Below are positions 1-9,598 of a DNA stretch of 64,000 nucleotides, in pieces. Each line of letters starts with the position of its first letter. The stretch's first letter is position 1. The position numbers and the translations under genes are program-made. The stretch is taken from assembly GCF_022429625.1 (NCBI RefSeq), contig NZ_CP092483.1, forward strand, positions 620,001-684,000, written 5' to 3'. The notes under the pieces were generated by a model. That model was not told the origin of the DNA. It saw only the letters and a program-made list of their open reading frames with translations, and did not search any database. The DNA comes from Devosia lacusdianchii. GTDB taxonomy: Bacteria; Pseudomonadota; Alphaproteobacteria; Rhizobiales; Devosiaceae.

Positions 1-1
1 G

Positions 2-718
2 GATAGCCTGCGTATCGTGCCCCGAGGCGGTGCCTCGCCCGACCCGCTTGCGCCCGAAATGTCACGCCGTACCACCTGGCGCCGTGGCTTCGCGCCGGCC
101 GCAATCGCACTGTCGCAGTCGCTGACGCAGTGGGCAGCTCAACACGACGATATCGGTCTCGTCCACGAGCCCGCCGCCATGGCCGTCATCTCCAGGGTCA
201 ATGAGCGAACCAGCCTCGCCTTCTACCGCAATGCCCCCTACCGCAACGAACTCCTGTCCTGGATGCGCCTGTCACGATCTGATCCCCGCTTTGGCGTCGA
301 CGGCCTTTCGGCCCCAGCCATGGGCATGTCGGGCTTCGAGGCATTGGGCGCCGGCATGGTGCTGCGCCAGCCGCTATTCGGCGTGCTCGACCTGATTGGG
401 GTGTTCGGCGGCCTAATGTCGGAAGAGCGCCATACGCTGGGCGCTATGGCTGTCCTGCTGTTCCATCGTCCGATCAATGAGCATCCCGTGCAGACCGGCC
501 GCTCGCTCTATCGCCGCCAGCTCGAACTGTCTGCACTGGGGCTCCAGACCTGGCCCATGTCAGTGCTTGCGGACGACCCCGAGGTGGCGGCCGAACTCGT
601 CAAGGAGCATGCCATTAGCGCCGACCGCCGCTTGGTCACCGCCTGGCGCGTCGGTCCGCTTCCAGCCGAAGCCCAGGTCAGGCGCGAGCGTCTGCCGGCG
701 GCGGCGCTGATCGGCTAG
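2..718 (+). CDS. Nitroreductase-family-like protein, 5' truncated by window edge
   Basis: The frame is open to the first base of the window, so the start lies outside and about 239 C-terminal residues are visible. The pattern of a conserved Arg/Thr-rich segment, then a WMRLSRSDPRFGVDGL-like stretch and a hydrophobic glycine-rich middle, resembles FMN-binding nitroreductase-like proteins of the Acg type. The C-terminal part ends in a segment giving a nitroreductase-like AWRVGPLP strand. The 3' end overlaps the end of the convergent cysG by 4 bp. The family call rests on sequence feel alone, and the substrate is unknown. Confidence 0.55.
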   Translation, partial: DSLRIVPRGGASPDPLAPEMSRRTTWRRGFAPAAIALSQSLTQWAAQHDDIGLVHEPAAMAVISRVNERTSLAFYRNAPYRNELLSWMRLSRSDPRFGVDGLSAPAMGMSGFEALGAGMVLRQPLFGVLDLIGVFGGLMSEERHTLGAMAVLLFHRPINEHPVQTGRSLYRRQLELSALGLQTWPMSVLADDPEVAAELVKEHAISADRRLVTAWRVGPLPAEAQVRRERLPAAALIG

Positions 719-2160
719 GCGTTCGCCGCGACGCCATCGGGTAGGGCGAAAGTCTCTCGCGGCTGCCGCAGGGCGTCGCCGACTGCAAAGATCGTTGGCG
801 CTGCCAGCGAAAAAGCCTCGACTGCAACCACCGCCTGCTCGATCGTGCCGCGCCAAACCTGCTGATCGGCCCGCCCGACATTGGCCGCAATGATCGCGGG
901 CGTAGTGGCCTGCATCCCCTGGTCGCGCAGATGCTGGACAATCTGTGGCATGGTCCGTCGCGACATGTAATAGACACTGGTGGTGACAGGGTCCGCCAGG
1001 GCTGCCCAGTCCAGCGTCTCTGGCAGCACGCCCTGGCGGGAATGGCCGGTGACGAAACGGACCGATTGGGCATGGTCCCGATGCGTGAGCGAGATGCCGA
1101 GGCCGCTGGCCAGCGCCAGCGCAGCAGTAACCCCGGGCACCACAGTCACCGCAATGCCGTGCCGTTTCAGCATCTCGATCTCTTCCCCGGCACGGCCGAA
1201 GATCATCGGATCGCCCGATTTGAGGCGAACCACATGCTTGCCCTGCCGCGCCAGGGTCAGCATCATCGCATTGATATCGTCCTGGCGGCAGCTTTCGCGG
1301 GCGGCGCGCTTGCCCACCAGTATGCGCTTGGCCTCGCGCCTGGCCAGTTCCAGCACGTCAGACGAAACCAGGTCGTCGAACAGGATGACATCGGCCGCTT
1401 GCAGCGCCCGCACCGCCTTGATGGTCAATAAGTCCGCATCGCCCGGACCGGCGCCGACCAGCGTGACGCGACCCATCGCCGGCGCGGCGACAATGGCATC
1501 CATGTCGCCATCCATGGGTGTTGGCGCCGCATCGCCGAAGGCACGATCGACCAGTCGTTCCCAGAATGCTCGTCGCTGCGGCCCGGCATCGAGCCGATCC
1601 ATCACGCTGGCGCGTACCGATTGTGCCAACTGGGCCCAGACGCTCAGCGTCGCCGGCAGCAGCGTCTCGATGCGACGGCGCACCGCCTGCCCAAGGATTG
1701 GCGCCGCGCCGGCCGTGGAAATGCCAACGACGACGGGCGAGCGATTGACGATGGAGCCGAACTGGAACTGGCAGAATTCGGGCCGGTCGATGACATTGTA
1801 GGGCACGCCGGCGTCGCGCGCGGCGGCGGTGAAGGCGACGGCTTGCTCGTCATCCTCGATATCGGCCACCGCCAGTACGGCACCCGACAAGTCCGCGTCG
1901 GTCCACTCCCGGTCGATCAGGCTGATGCTGCCGGCGACCGCGCCGGCCTCCGCCAAAGCGACGAGATCGTCGCACCATTCTGCAATCGGCGAGAAGACCT
2001 CCACATGGGCACCGGCGGCGGCCAAGAGTTCGATCTTCCAGCAGGCCGGTTCGGTGCCGCCCATCACCACGACGCGCTTGCCGGCCAGATCGAAGAAGAA
2101 CGGCAACACCGCCAGCGGCGTTATCCGGGCATTACTCCGCGGCTTGGAGACGATGTGCAT
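715..2160 (-). CDS. cysG: Siroheme synthase CysG
   Basis: This is a multifunctional enzyme that makes siroheme from uroporphyrinogen III, the cofactor of the NirB encoded in the same operon. The N-terminal Rossmann domain (precorrin-2 dehydrogenase/ferrochelatase, GKRVVVMGG near residue 28) is followed by the uroporphyrinogen-III methyltransferase domain with VTLVGAGPGDADLLT, RLKSGDPMIFGR and the VVPGVTAALA segment. The product is 481 aa, a normal length. The start ATG at 2160 gives MHIVSKP and has a GGGGGA ribosome site about 7 bases upstream. The frame is open further back, but that part is only the antisense-like other frame of nasA. The start lies inside the 3' end of nasA (29-bp overlap), which suggests translational coupling. 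Confidence 0.95.
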   Translation of the reverse strand: MHIVSKPRSNARITPLAVLPFFFDLAGKRVVVMGGTEPACWKIELLAAAGAHVEVFSPIAEWCDDLVALAEAGAVAGSISLIDREWTDADLSGAVLAVADIEDDEQAVAFTAAARDAGVPYNVIDRPEFCQFQFGSIVNRSPVVVGISTAGAAPILGQAVRRRIETLLPATLSVWAQLAQSVRASVMDRLDAGPQRRAFWERLVDRAFGDAAPTPMDGDMDAIVAAPAMGRVTLVGAGPGDADLLTIKAVRALQAADVILFDDLVSSDVLELARREAKRILVGKRAARESCRQDDINAMMLTLARQGKHVVRLKSGDPMIFGRAGEEIEMLKRHGIAVTVVPGVTAALALASGLGISLTHRDHAQSVRFVTGHSRQGVLPETLDWAALADPVTTSVYYMSRRTMPQIVQHLRDQGMQATTPAIIAANVGRADQQVWRGTIEQAVVAVEAFSLAAPTIFAVGDALRQPRETFALPDGVAANA

Positions 2161-4756
2161 CGATGATCCCCCTGATTTCAGCGCGGCAGGAGCCGCAATT
2201 GGTGCCGGCCTTGGTATAGGCGCCCACCGCCTCGACGGTTGTGCAGCCCTTTGCGATGACAGCGGCAGTGATAGTGTTGATGCCCACTGAGAAGCAGGAG
2301 CAGACGATGGCGCCGCTATCAGGCATGTCGGCGCCGGGCCGACCGGCCAGCACGGCCGAGCCGGTGATACTCTCGGCGGCCAAGAGACCCACCGCCCATT
2401 GCCGCGACACCAGCACGGGGTCGGGTGACAGATAGAGCGCGAAAACCAACCTGCCATCTTCGATCAACGCGACATTGCGGCGACCGGAATGGGCATCGTG
2501 CAGCGAGATCAGGTTTGCGTCGGTCGGGAGTTCGAAGGCGGCGCGGATCCAGGCGTCCCAATTGGTCGGTTCGCTGGTCATGGCGATCTCGCCCCGCATG
2601 CCGCCCGGCGCCTCAGCCGTGGCCCAGTAGTCGAGACCAGAGAGCAGCGGCCGCGTGCGGGCGACGAAGAAGCCGTGCATGCGGGTATAGAACGGCTCGG
2701 CATGCGCCAACGCCATCTTCAGGGCCGGTTGATGCGAGTGAGGGTCCACCTTGGCCGTCACCAGGGCATCCACGCGGCCATTCGAGGCGAAGTGGTCGGT
2801 CCAGTGCATCGGCACGAACAGGTGCCCGCGCCGCTGCCGATCCGTCACCAGCGCGCGAACCACAGCACTGCCATGGCGATTGCTCAGGCGCACCAGCGTG
2901 GCGCGGCGGATATTGAGAGCCTCGGCATCATCAGGGTGGATTTCAACGAACGGCTCGGCGTAGTGGGCCGATAGGCGTGCGGTTTTGCCGGTACGTGTCA
3001 TCGTATGCCAGTGGTCGCGCACCCGGCCGGTATTGAGAATAAAGCTGCCCGGCGCTGGCACGAAGGGCGGCGGCGGCAGCACTGGCACGAAGCGGGCCCT
3101 GCGATCGCGCGTGAAAAAACGGCCGTCGCCGAACATTCGCGCGGCCGGCTTGTTCCGGACGGGCCACTGCGTTGGGGGCAGAGTAGCATAATCCGCGCCC
3201 AAAAGGCCGGAGAGGTCGAAGTCCCGACTGCCATCATTCTCGAAAGCCGAAAGCGCCACATGCTCGGCGAAAATTTGCGCCGGGGTGGCATAGTCGAACA
3301 CCTGCGCAAAACCCATGCGCTTGCCGACTTCCTTGATGATCCACCAGTCGGGGCGCACCTCGCCCGGCAGCGCAAGGAACGGTCGCTGGCGCGAAATGCG
3401 TCGTTCCGAATTGGTAACGGTGCCGTCCTTTTCGCCCCAGCCGGCCGCCGGGAGGCGGACATGAGCGACAATACCGGTATCGGTGCGACCAGACATGTCG
3501 GACACGACGACGAAGGGGCAGGTGGCCAGCGCGGCACGAACCGCGTCCGCTTCGGGCATGGAATCGACCGGGTTGGTCGCCATGATCCAGATCGCCTTGA
3601 TCTCGCCACGGGCCATGGCGGAGAAAAGTTCGACGGCTTTGAAGCCGGGTTTGCTGGCAACGCTGTCGCTCCCCCAGAAGCGGCCAACACGCTCGATGGC
3701 TTCGGGCGTGAAGTCCATATGCGCGGCGAGCATGTTCGCCAGCCCGCCCACCTCGCGACCACCCATGGCATTGGGCTGGCCGGTGACCGAGAACGGTCCC
3801 ATGCCCGGCCGGCCCATACGGCCGGTCAGCAGGTGGCAGTTGATGATGGCATTGACCTTGTCAGTGCCCGAGGATGACTGGTTGACGCCCTGTGAATAGA
3901 TGGTGACGACCTTCTCGGTCTTGCCGAACCAGGTGTAGAACAGCTCGACTGACTTCTCGGACAGGCCCGTGGCGCTGGCAACCCGACTGACGGGCCAATC
4001 CTCCGCCACCAGCAGCGCCGCTTCCACACCCGACGTGTGATCTGCAACGAAACCCGGCGCTGTGATACCGTTGCTGTCGAGATAGCCGAGCAAGCCGACA
4101 AACAGGGCACTATCGCCATCTGACTGCACTGCCAGATGCAGGTCGGCGATATCGGCGCTGACCGTCCGGCGCGGATCGATCAGTACGACCCGCATATCAG
4201 GGCGCTCGGCCTTAGCCTTGACGATGCGCTGATAAAGCACCGGGTGGCACCAGCCTAGATTGCTGCCGACCAGCACGACCAGGTCGGACAGTTCGAGATC
4301 CTCGTAATTGCCGGGGACGGTATCCGAGCCGAAAGCGCGCTTGTGTCCGGCCACTGACGAGGCCATGCAAAGGCGCGAATTGGTATCCATATTGCCCGAG
4401 CCGATGAAGCCCTTCATCAGCTTATTGGCGACGTAATAGTCCTCGGTGAGGAGTTGGCCAGAGCCATAGAAGGCGACGGAATCGGGGCCATGCTCGTCGA
4501 TGGCCCGGCTGAAGGTCGTGGCTACCAGGTCGAGGGCGTCATCCCAGCTACTGCGCTGGCCTTTGACCTCGGGATAGAGCAGGCGGCCGTCCAGCGAGAG
4601 CGTCTCGCCCAAGGCCGAACCCTTGGAGCAAAGGCGGCCATAGTTTGCGGGGTGATCTGGATCACCTGATATGGCGACGGTACCATCCGGCTGCGGCGTG
4701 GCGAGGACGCCACAACCGACACCGCAATAGGGGCAGGTGGTGCGGGTTGTGGTCAT
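2132..4756 (-). CDS. nasA: Assimilatory nitrate reductase, molybdopterin catalytic subunit with C-terminal BFD-like domain
   Basis: This cytoplasmic enzyme reduces nitrate to nitrite. The N-terminus carries a [4Fe-4S] motif with Cys8, Cys11, Cys15 and Cys43 (CPYCGVGC ... LCSKG). The molybdopterin oxidoreductase body (about residues 60-550) and the dinucleotide-binding domain (about 590-700) follow. The last 60 residues form a BFD-like [2Fe-2S] domain with IVCSCF and NCGSC cysteine pairs, found in NasA proteins that take electrons through an extra cluster. No Tat signal is present, which fits an assimilatory rather than periplasmic enzyme. At 874 aa the length is typical. It sits between nirD and cysG in the nitrate operon. 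Confidence 0.95.
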   Translation of the reverse strand: MTTTRTTCPYCGVGCGVLATPQPDGTVAISGDPDHPANYGRLCSKGSALGETLSLDGRLLYPEVKGQRSSWDDALDLVATTFSRAIDEHGPDSVAFYGSGQLLTEDYYVANKLMKGFIGSGNMDTNSRLCMASSVAGHKRAFGSDTVPGNYEDLELSDLVVLVGSNLGWCHPVLYQRIVKAKAERPDMRVVLIDPRRTVSADIADLHLAVQSDGDSALFVGLLGYLDSNGITAPGFVADHTSGVEAALLVAEDWPVSRVASATGLSEKSVELFYTWFGKTEKVVTIYSQGVNQSSSGTDKVNAIINCHLLTGRMGRPGMGPFSVTGQPNAMGGREVGGLANMLAAHMDFTPEAIERVGRFWGSDSVASKPGFKAVELFSAMARGEIKAIWIMATNPVDSMPEADAVRAALATCPFVVVSDMSGRTDTGIVAHVRLPAAGWGEKDGTVTNSERRISRQRPFLALPGEVRPDWWIIKEVGKRMGFAQVFDYATPAQIFAEHVALSAFENDGSRDFDLSGLLGADYATLPPTQWPVRNKPAARMFGDGRFFTRDRRARFVPVLPPPPFVPAPGSFILNTGRVRDHWHTMTRTGKTARLSAHYAEPFVEIHPDDAEALNIRRATLVRLSNRHGSAVVRALVTDRQRRGHLFVPMHWTDHFASNGRVDALVTAKVDPHSHQPALKMALAHAEPFYTRMHGFFVARTRPLLSGLDYWATAEAPGGMRGEIAMTSEPTNWDAWIRAAFELPTDANLISLHDAHSGRRNVALIEDGRLVFALYLSPDPVLVSRQWAVGLLAAESITGSAVLAGRPGADMPDSGAIVCSCFSVGINTITAAVIAKGCTTVEAVGAYTKAGTNCGSCRAEIRGIIDAHRLQAAE

Positions 4757-4781
4757 GAAGACACCGGGGTTGCTGCGAGAT

Positions 4782-4912
4782 CACCCCCACCCTTGATCCC
4801 TCCCCACAAGGGAGAGGGAGACGACTGCGCGATCCACACAATAGCGCCGGATTTGCGGCCCCTGCCTTCCCTCCCCCTTGTGGGGAGGGATGCGAGAGCG
4901 GGGTGGGGGTGG
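4782..4912. repeat. Dispersed palindromic intergenic repeat, copy 1
   Basis: Between nasA and nirD lies an element with inverted ends: CACCCCCACCC followed by TCCCTCCCCACAAGGG on the left, and CCCTTGTGGGGAGGGA followed by GGGGTGGGGGTGG on the right. The centre is unique. The same layout is found at 9479, 18899 and 45533. The transcript of the nitrate operon would fold here into a strong structure. Confidence 0.85.
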
Positions 4913-4925
4913 GCCATGCGCACCA

Positions 4926-5258
4926 TCACTCCGCCGCCACCGCCATGATCTCATCAGCGATGAAAATCCGCCCATCGACCACGTCGATCGCATAGGTGCG
5001 CACCTCACCCTCATCGGCGCCCATGGCCTTGCCGGTTTCGAGGTCAAACACCCAATTGTGCAGCGGACAGGTCACCGAGGCGCCATGCACGATGCCCTCG
5101 CTGAGCGGCCCGTTCTTGTGCGGGCAGCGGTTTTCCATGGCGAAGATCTGGTCTTCCTGCGTACGAAACACCGCGATCTTGCCTGATGGCGTGTTGACGC
5201 AACGCGCGCCACGGCGCGGAATGGCGGCGACGGTGCCGATTTCGATCCAATTGGTCAT
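4926..5258 (-). CDS. nirD: Nitrite reductase small subunit (Rieske-type) NirD
   Basis: This is the small subunit of cytoplasmic NADH-dependent nitrite reductase. The 110-aa protein is a single Rieske-like domain. All four [2Fe-2S] ligands are present as Cys45-x-His47 (RCPHKNGPL) and Cys64-x2-His67 (TCPLHNW). It begins 4 bp after the stop of nirB, so the two are almost certainly co-translated. Confidence 0.95.
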   Translation of the reverse strand: MTNWIEIGTVAAIPRRGARCVNTPSGKIAVFRTQEDQIFAMENRCPHKNGPLSEGIVHGASVTCPLHNWVFDLETGKAMGADEGEVRTYAIDVVDGRIFIADEIMAVAAE

Positions 5259-5262
5259 AGCT

Positions 5263-7713
5263 CTACTCCGCTGCTACGGGCATGCCGAACTCGGCCATGG
5301 CAGCGAATTCGTGGGCGTCCTTGCCGTTGACGCGCTCTTCCCACGGGTCGATCTGCGCAAACGTCTGCGAATAGACGAAGCGCTCGTAGTACATCCGGCG
5401 CTTCTCGCGATCGGTGACCACATTGGCTGTTATCGACGGCGTGCCGACGCGCTTGGCCCATTTGTAGATGCGTTCTAGATAGCGGCCCTGCTCGCGGTAA
5501 AGCTGCGTCAGCGCCACGATAATCTCCAGCGCCTCGTCCTCGCTGTCGGCGTGGCACAGCAATTCCGTGCCCTTGATGTCGAGCCCCGCCGCGCCGGCAA
5601 AGTGGATGTCGTACCCGGAATCGACGCAGATGACCCCGATATCCTTGCAGGTGGCCTCGGCGCAATTGCGCGGGCAGCCGGAGACGGCGAGCTTGAGCTT
5701 TGCCGGGGTCCACGCGCCCCACATGAACTTTTCGATGCGGATGCCCAGCCCTGTCGAATCCTGCGTGCCAAAGCGGCACCAGTCCGAGCCGACGCAGGTC
5801 TTGACCGTCCGCAACCCCTTGGCATAGGCGGCGCCCGAGACCATGCCGGCGGCATTGAGATCGGCCCAAACGGCGGGAAGGTCCTCTTTCTTGACACCCA
5901 AGAGATCGATGCGCTGGCCGCCAGTGACCTTGACGGCGGGGATGGCGAACTTCTCGGCGACATCGGCAATGGCGCGCAATTCCTTGGGATTGGTCATGCC
6001 GCCCCACATGCGCGGCACCACCGAATAGGTGCCATCCTTCTGGATATTGGCGTGCACACGCTCATTGATGAAGCGGGACTGGCCGTCATCTTCGTATTCA
6101 CCCGGCCAATCGGCCACGAGGTAATAGTTGAGCGCCGGCCGGCACTTGGCGCAGCCGCAGGAGGTCTTCCACTCCAACTCCTGCATGACAGCCGGGATCG
6201 ACTTCAGCGATTTGGCGATGATCAGCCGGCGCACATCGTCATGCCCCAGCTCGGTGCAGGGGCACATGGGCTGCACGGCGGCCGGGTTATAGGCATCGCC
6301 CAGCGTCGCATGCAGCAATTGTTCGACCAGCCCCGTGCACGAACCGCACGAGGCCGAGGCCTTGGTATGGGCGCGCACGCCATCGAGACTGGTCAGCCCC
6401 TTGGCCGCGATGGCGCCAGTGATCTTGCCCTTGCATACGCCGTTGCAGCCGCAAATCTCTGCCTCATCCGGCAATGCTGCAACGGCCGCCATAGGGTCCA
6501 GCGGGGAGCCCCCCTGATAAGCCTGGCCAAAGATAAGCGTATCGCGCATCTCGCGTGTATCGGTCTGGTTCTTCAGCATGTCGAAGAACCAGGGGCCATC
6601 GGCGGTTTCGCCATAAAGGACGGCGCCAATGATGCGATCGTCCTTGAGGATGAGCCGCTTGTAGACGCCGGCCGTCGCGTCGCGCAGCACGATTTCCTCG
6701 CGGTCCTCACCCTCGCCGAAATCACCGGCAGAGTAGAGGTCGATGCCCGTCACCTTGAGGCGCGTCGCGGTATATTGCGGCACGAAAGCCGCGTCGTGAT
6801 CGCCGCCCAGATGCGCGGCCACGATATTGGCCTGCTGATAGAGCGGCGCCACCAGCCCGTAACACATGCCGCCGACCTCGGCGCACTCACCCAGCGCGTA
6901 GATTGATGGGTCCGAGGTCTGCATCTGGTCATTGACGACAATGCCGCGATTGACCGCGAGCCCAGCTTCCTTGCCCAGTCCGGCATTGGGTCGAATGCCC
7001 ACGGCCATGACAACGAGATCCGCCTTGATACGCGTGCCGTCGTCCAGCAGCACAGCCTCGACACGGCTGTCGCCCAGGATTTCCTTGGTATTGGCCTTGG
7101 TAATCACCTCGATGCCGCGCCGCTCCAGCTCGCGCTGCAGCAGGTAACCCGCCGCCGGATCGAGCTGGCGTTCCATCAGCGTCGGCGAGATATGGAGCAC
7201 GGTGACTGTCATGCCCTGGTTGATGAGGCCCGCCGCCGCCTCAAGCCCGAGGAGACCCCCGCCAATCACCACCGCATGGCCGCGCGACTTGGCGGCCAGC
7301 ATCATGGCGTGCACGTCATCGAGGTCGCGATAGCTGAGCACGCCCGGCAGCTTGTGGCCGGGCACCGGGATGATGAACGGCACAGAACCGGTGGCGATGA
7401 TCAGCTTGTCGTATTCCGCGCTGGCGCCCTGTTCGGAGCGCACGATGCGGTTGTCGCGATCGATCTCGACGATCCGGTGCCCCTTGTAGAGCATGATCTC
7501 GTTTTCGATGTACCAGGCGTCGCCATGGATGATGATGTCCTCGAACGACTTCTCGCCCGACAGCACCGGCGACAGCATGATGCGGTCGTAGTTGACGCGC
7601 GGTTCGGCGTTGAAAATGGTGACGCTGTAGCGGCCCGGGTCGGTCTCGAACAGTTTTTCGAGGGCGCGGCCGGGGGCCATGCCATTGCCGATGATGACGA
7701 GTTTTTCGGTCAT
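5263..7713 (-). CDS. nirB: Nitrite reductase large subunit NirB
   Basis: This siroheme flavoprotein reduces nitrite to ammonium with NAD(P)H. The order of domains is: FAD/NAD binding with VIIGNGMAPGRALE near the N-terminus and VVIGGGLLGLEAAAGL around residue 150; a BFD-like [2Fe-2S] region with CGCNGVC and SCGSC near 430-465; then the siroheme/[4Fe-4S] reductase half. The cluster cysteines are TCVGSDWC near residue 638 and SGCPRNC near 674. At 816 aa it has the usual length. It follows the ABC importer genes by 9 bp and precedes nirD by 4 bp. Confidence 0.96.
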   Translation of the reverse strand: MTEKLVIIGNGMAPGRALEKLFETDPGRYSVTIFNAEPRVNYDRIMLSPVLSGEKSFEDIIIHGDAWYIENEIMLYKGHRIVEIDRDNRIVRSEQGASAEYDKLIIATGSVPFIIPVPGHKLPGVLSYRDLDDVHAMMLAAKSRGHAVVIGGGLLGLEAAAGLINQGMTVTVLHISPTLMERQLDPAAGYLLQRELERRGIEVITKANTKEILGDSRVEAVLLDDGTRIKADLVVMAVGIRPNAGLGKEAGLAVNRGIVVNDQMQTSDPSIYALGECAEVGGMCYGLVAPLYQQANIVAAHLGGDHDAAFVPQYTATRLKVTGIDLYSAGDFGEGEDREEIVLRDATAGVYKRLILKDDRIIGAVLYGETADGPWFFDMLKNQTDTREMRDTLIFGQAYQGGSPLDPMAAVAALPDEAEICGCNGVCKGKITGAIAAKGLTSLDGVRAHTKASASCGSCTGLVEQLLHATLGDAYNPAAVQPMCPCTELGHDDVRRLIIAKSLKSIPAVMQELEWKTSCGCAKCRPALNYYLVADWPGEYEDDGQSRFINERVHANIQKDGTYSVVPRMWGGMTNPKELRAIADVAEKFAIPAVKVTGGQRIDLLGVKKEDLPAVWADLNAAGMVSGAAYAKGLRTVKTCVGSDWCRFGTQDSTGLGIRIEKFMWGAWTPAKLKLAVSGCPRNCAEATCKDIGVICVDSGYDIHFAGAAGLDIKGTELLCHADSEDEALEIIVALTQLYREQGRYLERIYKWAKRVGTPSITANVVTDREKRRMYYERFVYSQTFAQIDPWEERVNGKDAHEFAAMAEFGMPVAAE

Positions 7714-7722
7714 TGCGGGCTC

Positions 7723-8514
7723 CTAGGCGGCTTCGACGAACCGGTGGCGCTCATAGAGGAACTTGAGCACCGCCTCGCGGCATTTGAGGTAGATCCGGTC
7801 GGCCGCCAGATCGAGGCGTTGGCGCGGCCGCTCCAGCGGCACCTCGAGCACTTCCCCGATCCGGGCCGATGGGCCATTGGTCATCATCACGATGCGGTCG
7901 CTGAGTAGCACCGCCTCATCGACATCATGGGTGATCATGATCATCGTGCTGCCCAGACGCTTCTGGATGTCCATGACCGCATCCTGCAGATGCGCGCGGG
8001 TCAGAGCGTCGAGGGCCCCGAAGGGTTCGTCGAGCAGCAGGATTTTGGGCTGCATGGCCAGCGCCCGGGCAATACCGACGCGCTGCTTCATGCCACCCGA
8101 AATCTCGGTCGGTCGCTTATCCCTGGCGTGGCTCATCTGCACCAGATCGAGATTGTGCATAATCCAGTCATGCCGCTCGGAGCCGGTCTTGGTCTTGCCG
8201 AAAACCTTGGCGACGGCGAGGTTGACGTTCTCGTAGACGGTCAGCCAGGGCAGCAGCGAATGGTTCTGGAACACCACGGCGCGCTCCGGCCCGGGGCCGT
8301 TGACCTCGCGCCCCTCCAACTGGATGCCGCCCGAGGAAACTTCGGTGAGGCCGGCAATCAGGTTGAGCAATGTCGACTTGCCGCAGCCGGAATGGCCGAT
8401 GATCGAGATCACCTCGCCCTGCCTGATGTCGAGGCTGACATCCTTCAGCACCTCGGAGCGTACGCCGCCACGGTCGAAGTGTTTGTCGACGTTTTCGATC
8501 TTGAGATAGGTCAT
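7723..8514 (-). CDS. nrtD: Nitrate/nitrite ABC transporter, ATP-binding protein
   Basis: This ATPase energises nitrate import. Walker A is GHSGCGKST at residues 40-48, the signature is ISGGMKQR, and Walker B is ILLLDEPFGALD. The 263-aa single-domain form corresponds to NrtD/NasD rather than the fused NrtC. It lies 10 bp after the permease gene and 9 bp before nirB in one minus-strand transcript. Related families (taurine, cyanate) share the fold, and the nitrate assignment is drawn from the operon. Confidence 0.92.
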   Translation of the reverse strand: MTYLKIENVDKHFDRGGVRSEVLKDVSLDIRQGEVISIIGHSGCGKSTLLNLIAGLTEVSSGGIQLEGREVNGPGPERAVVFQNHSLLPWLTVYENVNLAVAKVFGKTKTGSERHDWIMHNLDLVQMSHARDKRPTEISGGMKQRVGIARALAMQPKILLLDEPFGALDALTRAHLQDAVMDIQKRLGSTMIMITHDVDEAVLLSDRIVMMTNGPSARIGEVLEVPLERPRQRLDLAADRIYLKCREAVLKFLYERHRFVEAA

Positions 8515-8524
8515 TGCTGGCTCC

Positions 8525-9415
8525 TCAGTTCGCAGCTGTGCCGCGGGTGACGAAGGCGCCGATACCAGCTACCAGCCGGTCGAGGATGAACCCCACGACC
8601 CCGATATAGACCAGCGCCACGATGATGTCGGAGAGACGCGAGCTGTTCCACGCATCCCAGATGAAGAAGCCGATGCCCACGCCGCCGGTCAGCATCTCCG
8701 CCGCGACGATGGCGAGCCAGCTGAGGCCAACGCCGATCCTGAGGCCGGTGAAAATGTACGGCGCAGCGGCCGGGATCATGATCTTGAAAAAGAACTCGGC
8801 CTGGTTGAGCTGCAGGATGCGCGCCACATTGCGGTAGTCCTGCGGAATGTTGCGCACGCCCACCGCCGTATTGATGATCACCGGCCAGACCGAGGTGATG
8901 AAGATCACGAAGATCGCCGAGGGCGCCGAATCCATGAATGCAGCCAGCGACAGCGGCAGCCAGGCCAGCGGCGGCACCGTGCGCAGGATCTGGAAGATCG
9001 GATCGAGCCCGCGCATCGCCCAGATCGACTGACCGATGACGGCGCCGATGGTGACACCCACCACCGCCGCAATGCCGAAGCCGATAGCGACACGCTGCAG
9101 CGATGTGAGCACCCGCAGGCCGAGCCCGATATCACCTTGCCCATAATCGAAGAACGGGCTGATCAGCAGTTCACCGGCATCGGTCCACACCTGGCTCGGC
9201 GACGGCAGCGACGCACTCGGCGATGCACACAGGATTTGCCAGATCACCAGCACCAGCGCGATCACCACCAGTGGCGGCACGATGTTGGCCGCAAGCGTGC
9301 CGAATGTCTTGGACCACGAGCCAGGGCGCGATGGCGGTTTGGGCAGGGCGAAGACCTCGGCTTTGGTGGGCATCGGAGCGGTCGTCGTGGGCAGGCGCTG
9401 AACTGTGGCGGTCAT
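8525..9415 (-). CDS. nrtB: Nitrate ABC transporter permease
   Basis: This inner-membrane permease of the nitrate importer is of the BPD_transp_1 fold with about six membrane segments. The coupling-loop region reads near VGVRNIPQDYRNVARIL. The start used is ATG at 9415 (MTATVQRL), 296 aa. It has an AAAGGA ribosome site about 10 bases upstream. The frame is open to 9565, but that extra 50-codon stretch is the palindromic repeat at 9479-9576 and is not plausible coding sequence. Confidence 0.93.
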   Translation of the reverse strand: MTATVQRLPTTTAPMPTKAEVFALPKPPSRPGSWSKTFGTLAANIVPPLVVIALVLVIWQILCASPSASLPSPSQVWTDAGELLISPFFDYGQGDIGLGLRVLTSLQRVAIGFGIAAVVGVTIGAVIGQSIWAMRGLDPIFQILRTVPPLAWLPLSLAAFMDSAPSAIFVIFITSVWPVIINTAVGVRNIPQDYRNVARILQLNQAEFFFKIMIPAAAPYIFTGLRIGVGLSWLAIVAAEMLTGGVGIGFFIWDAWNSSRLSDIIVALVYIGVVGFILDRLVAGIGAFVTRGTAAN

Positions 9416-9478
9416 GATCGATGTCCTTTCGGAAACCCCATTCGCGTCGGCGCACGATCTTGCCGTGCCACCGGGCGG

Positions 9479-9576
9479 CACCTCCCCCTCGATGGGGGAG
9501 GCTGGGCGGGGGTGTGAGAGCCACGATATTCGAGCTCCCATCCCCCACCCTTGATCCCTCCCCACAAGGGGGAGGG
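9479..9576. repeat. Dispersed palindromic intergenic repeat, copy 2
   Basis: This copy sits in the nrtA-nrtB gap. The left arm holds the hairpin CCTCCCCCTCGATGGGGGAGG. The right arm is CCCACCCTTGATCCCTCCCC followed by ACAAGGGGGAGGG, nearly identical to the left arm of copy 1 at 4790. The position between the abundant binding-protein message and the permease message suggests a role in differential mRNA stability, as described for REP-type elements (inference). Confidence 0.85.
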
Positions 9577-9598
9577 TGTCGACGGAGACGTCATCGCC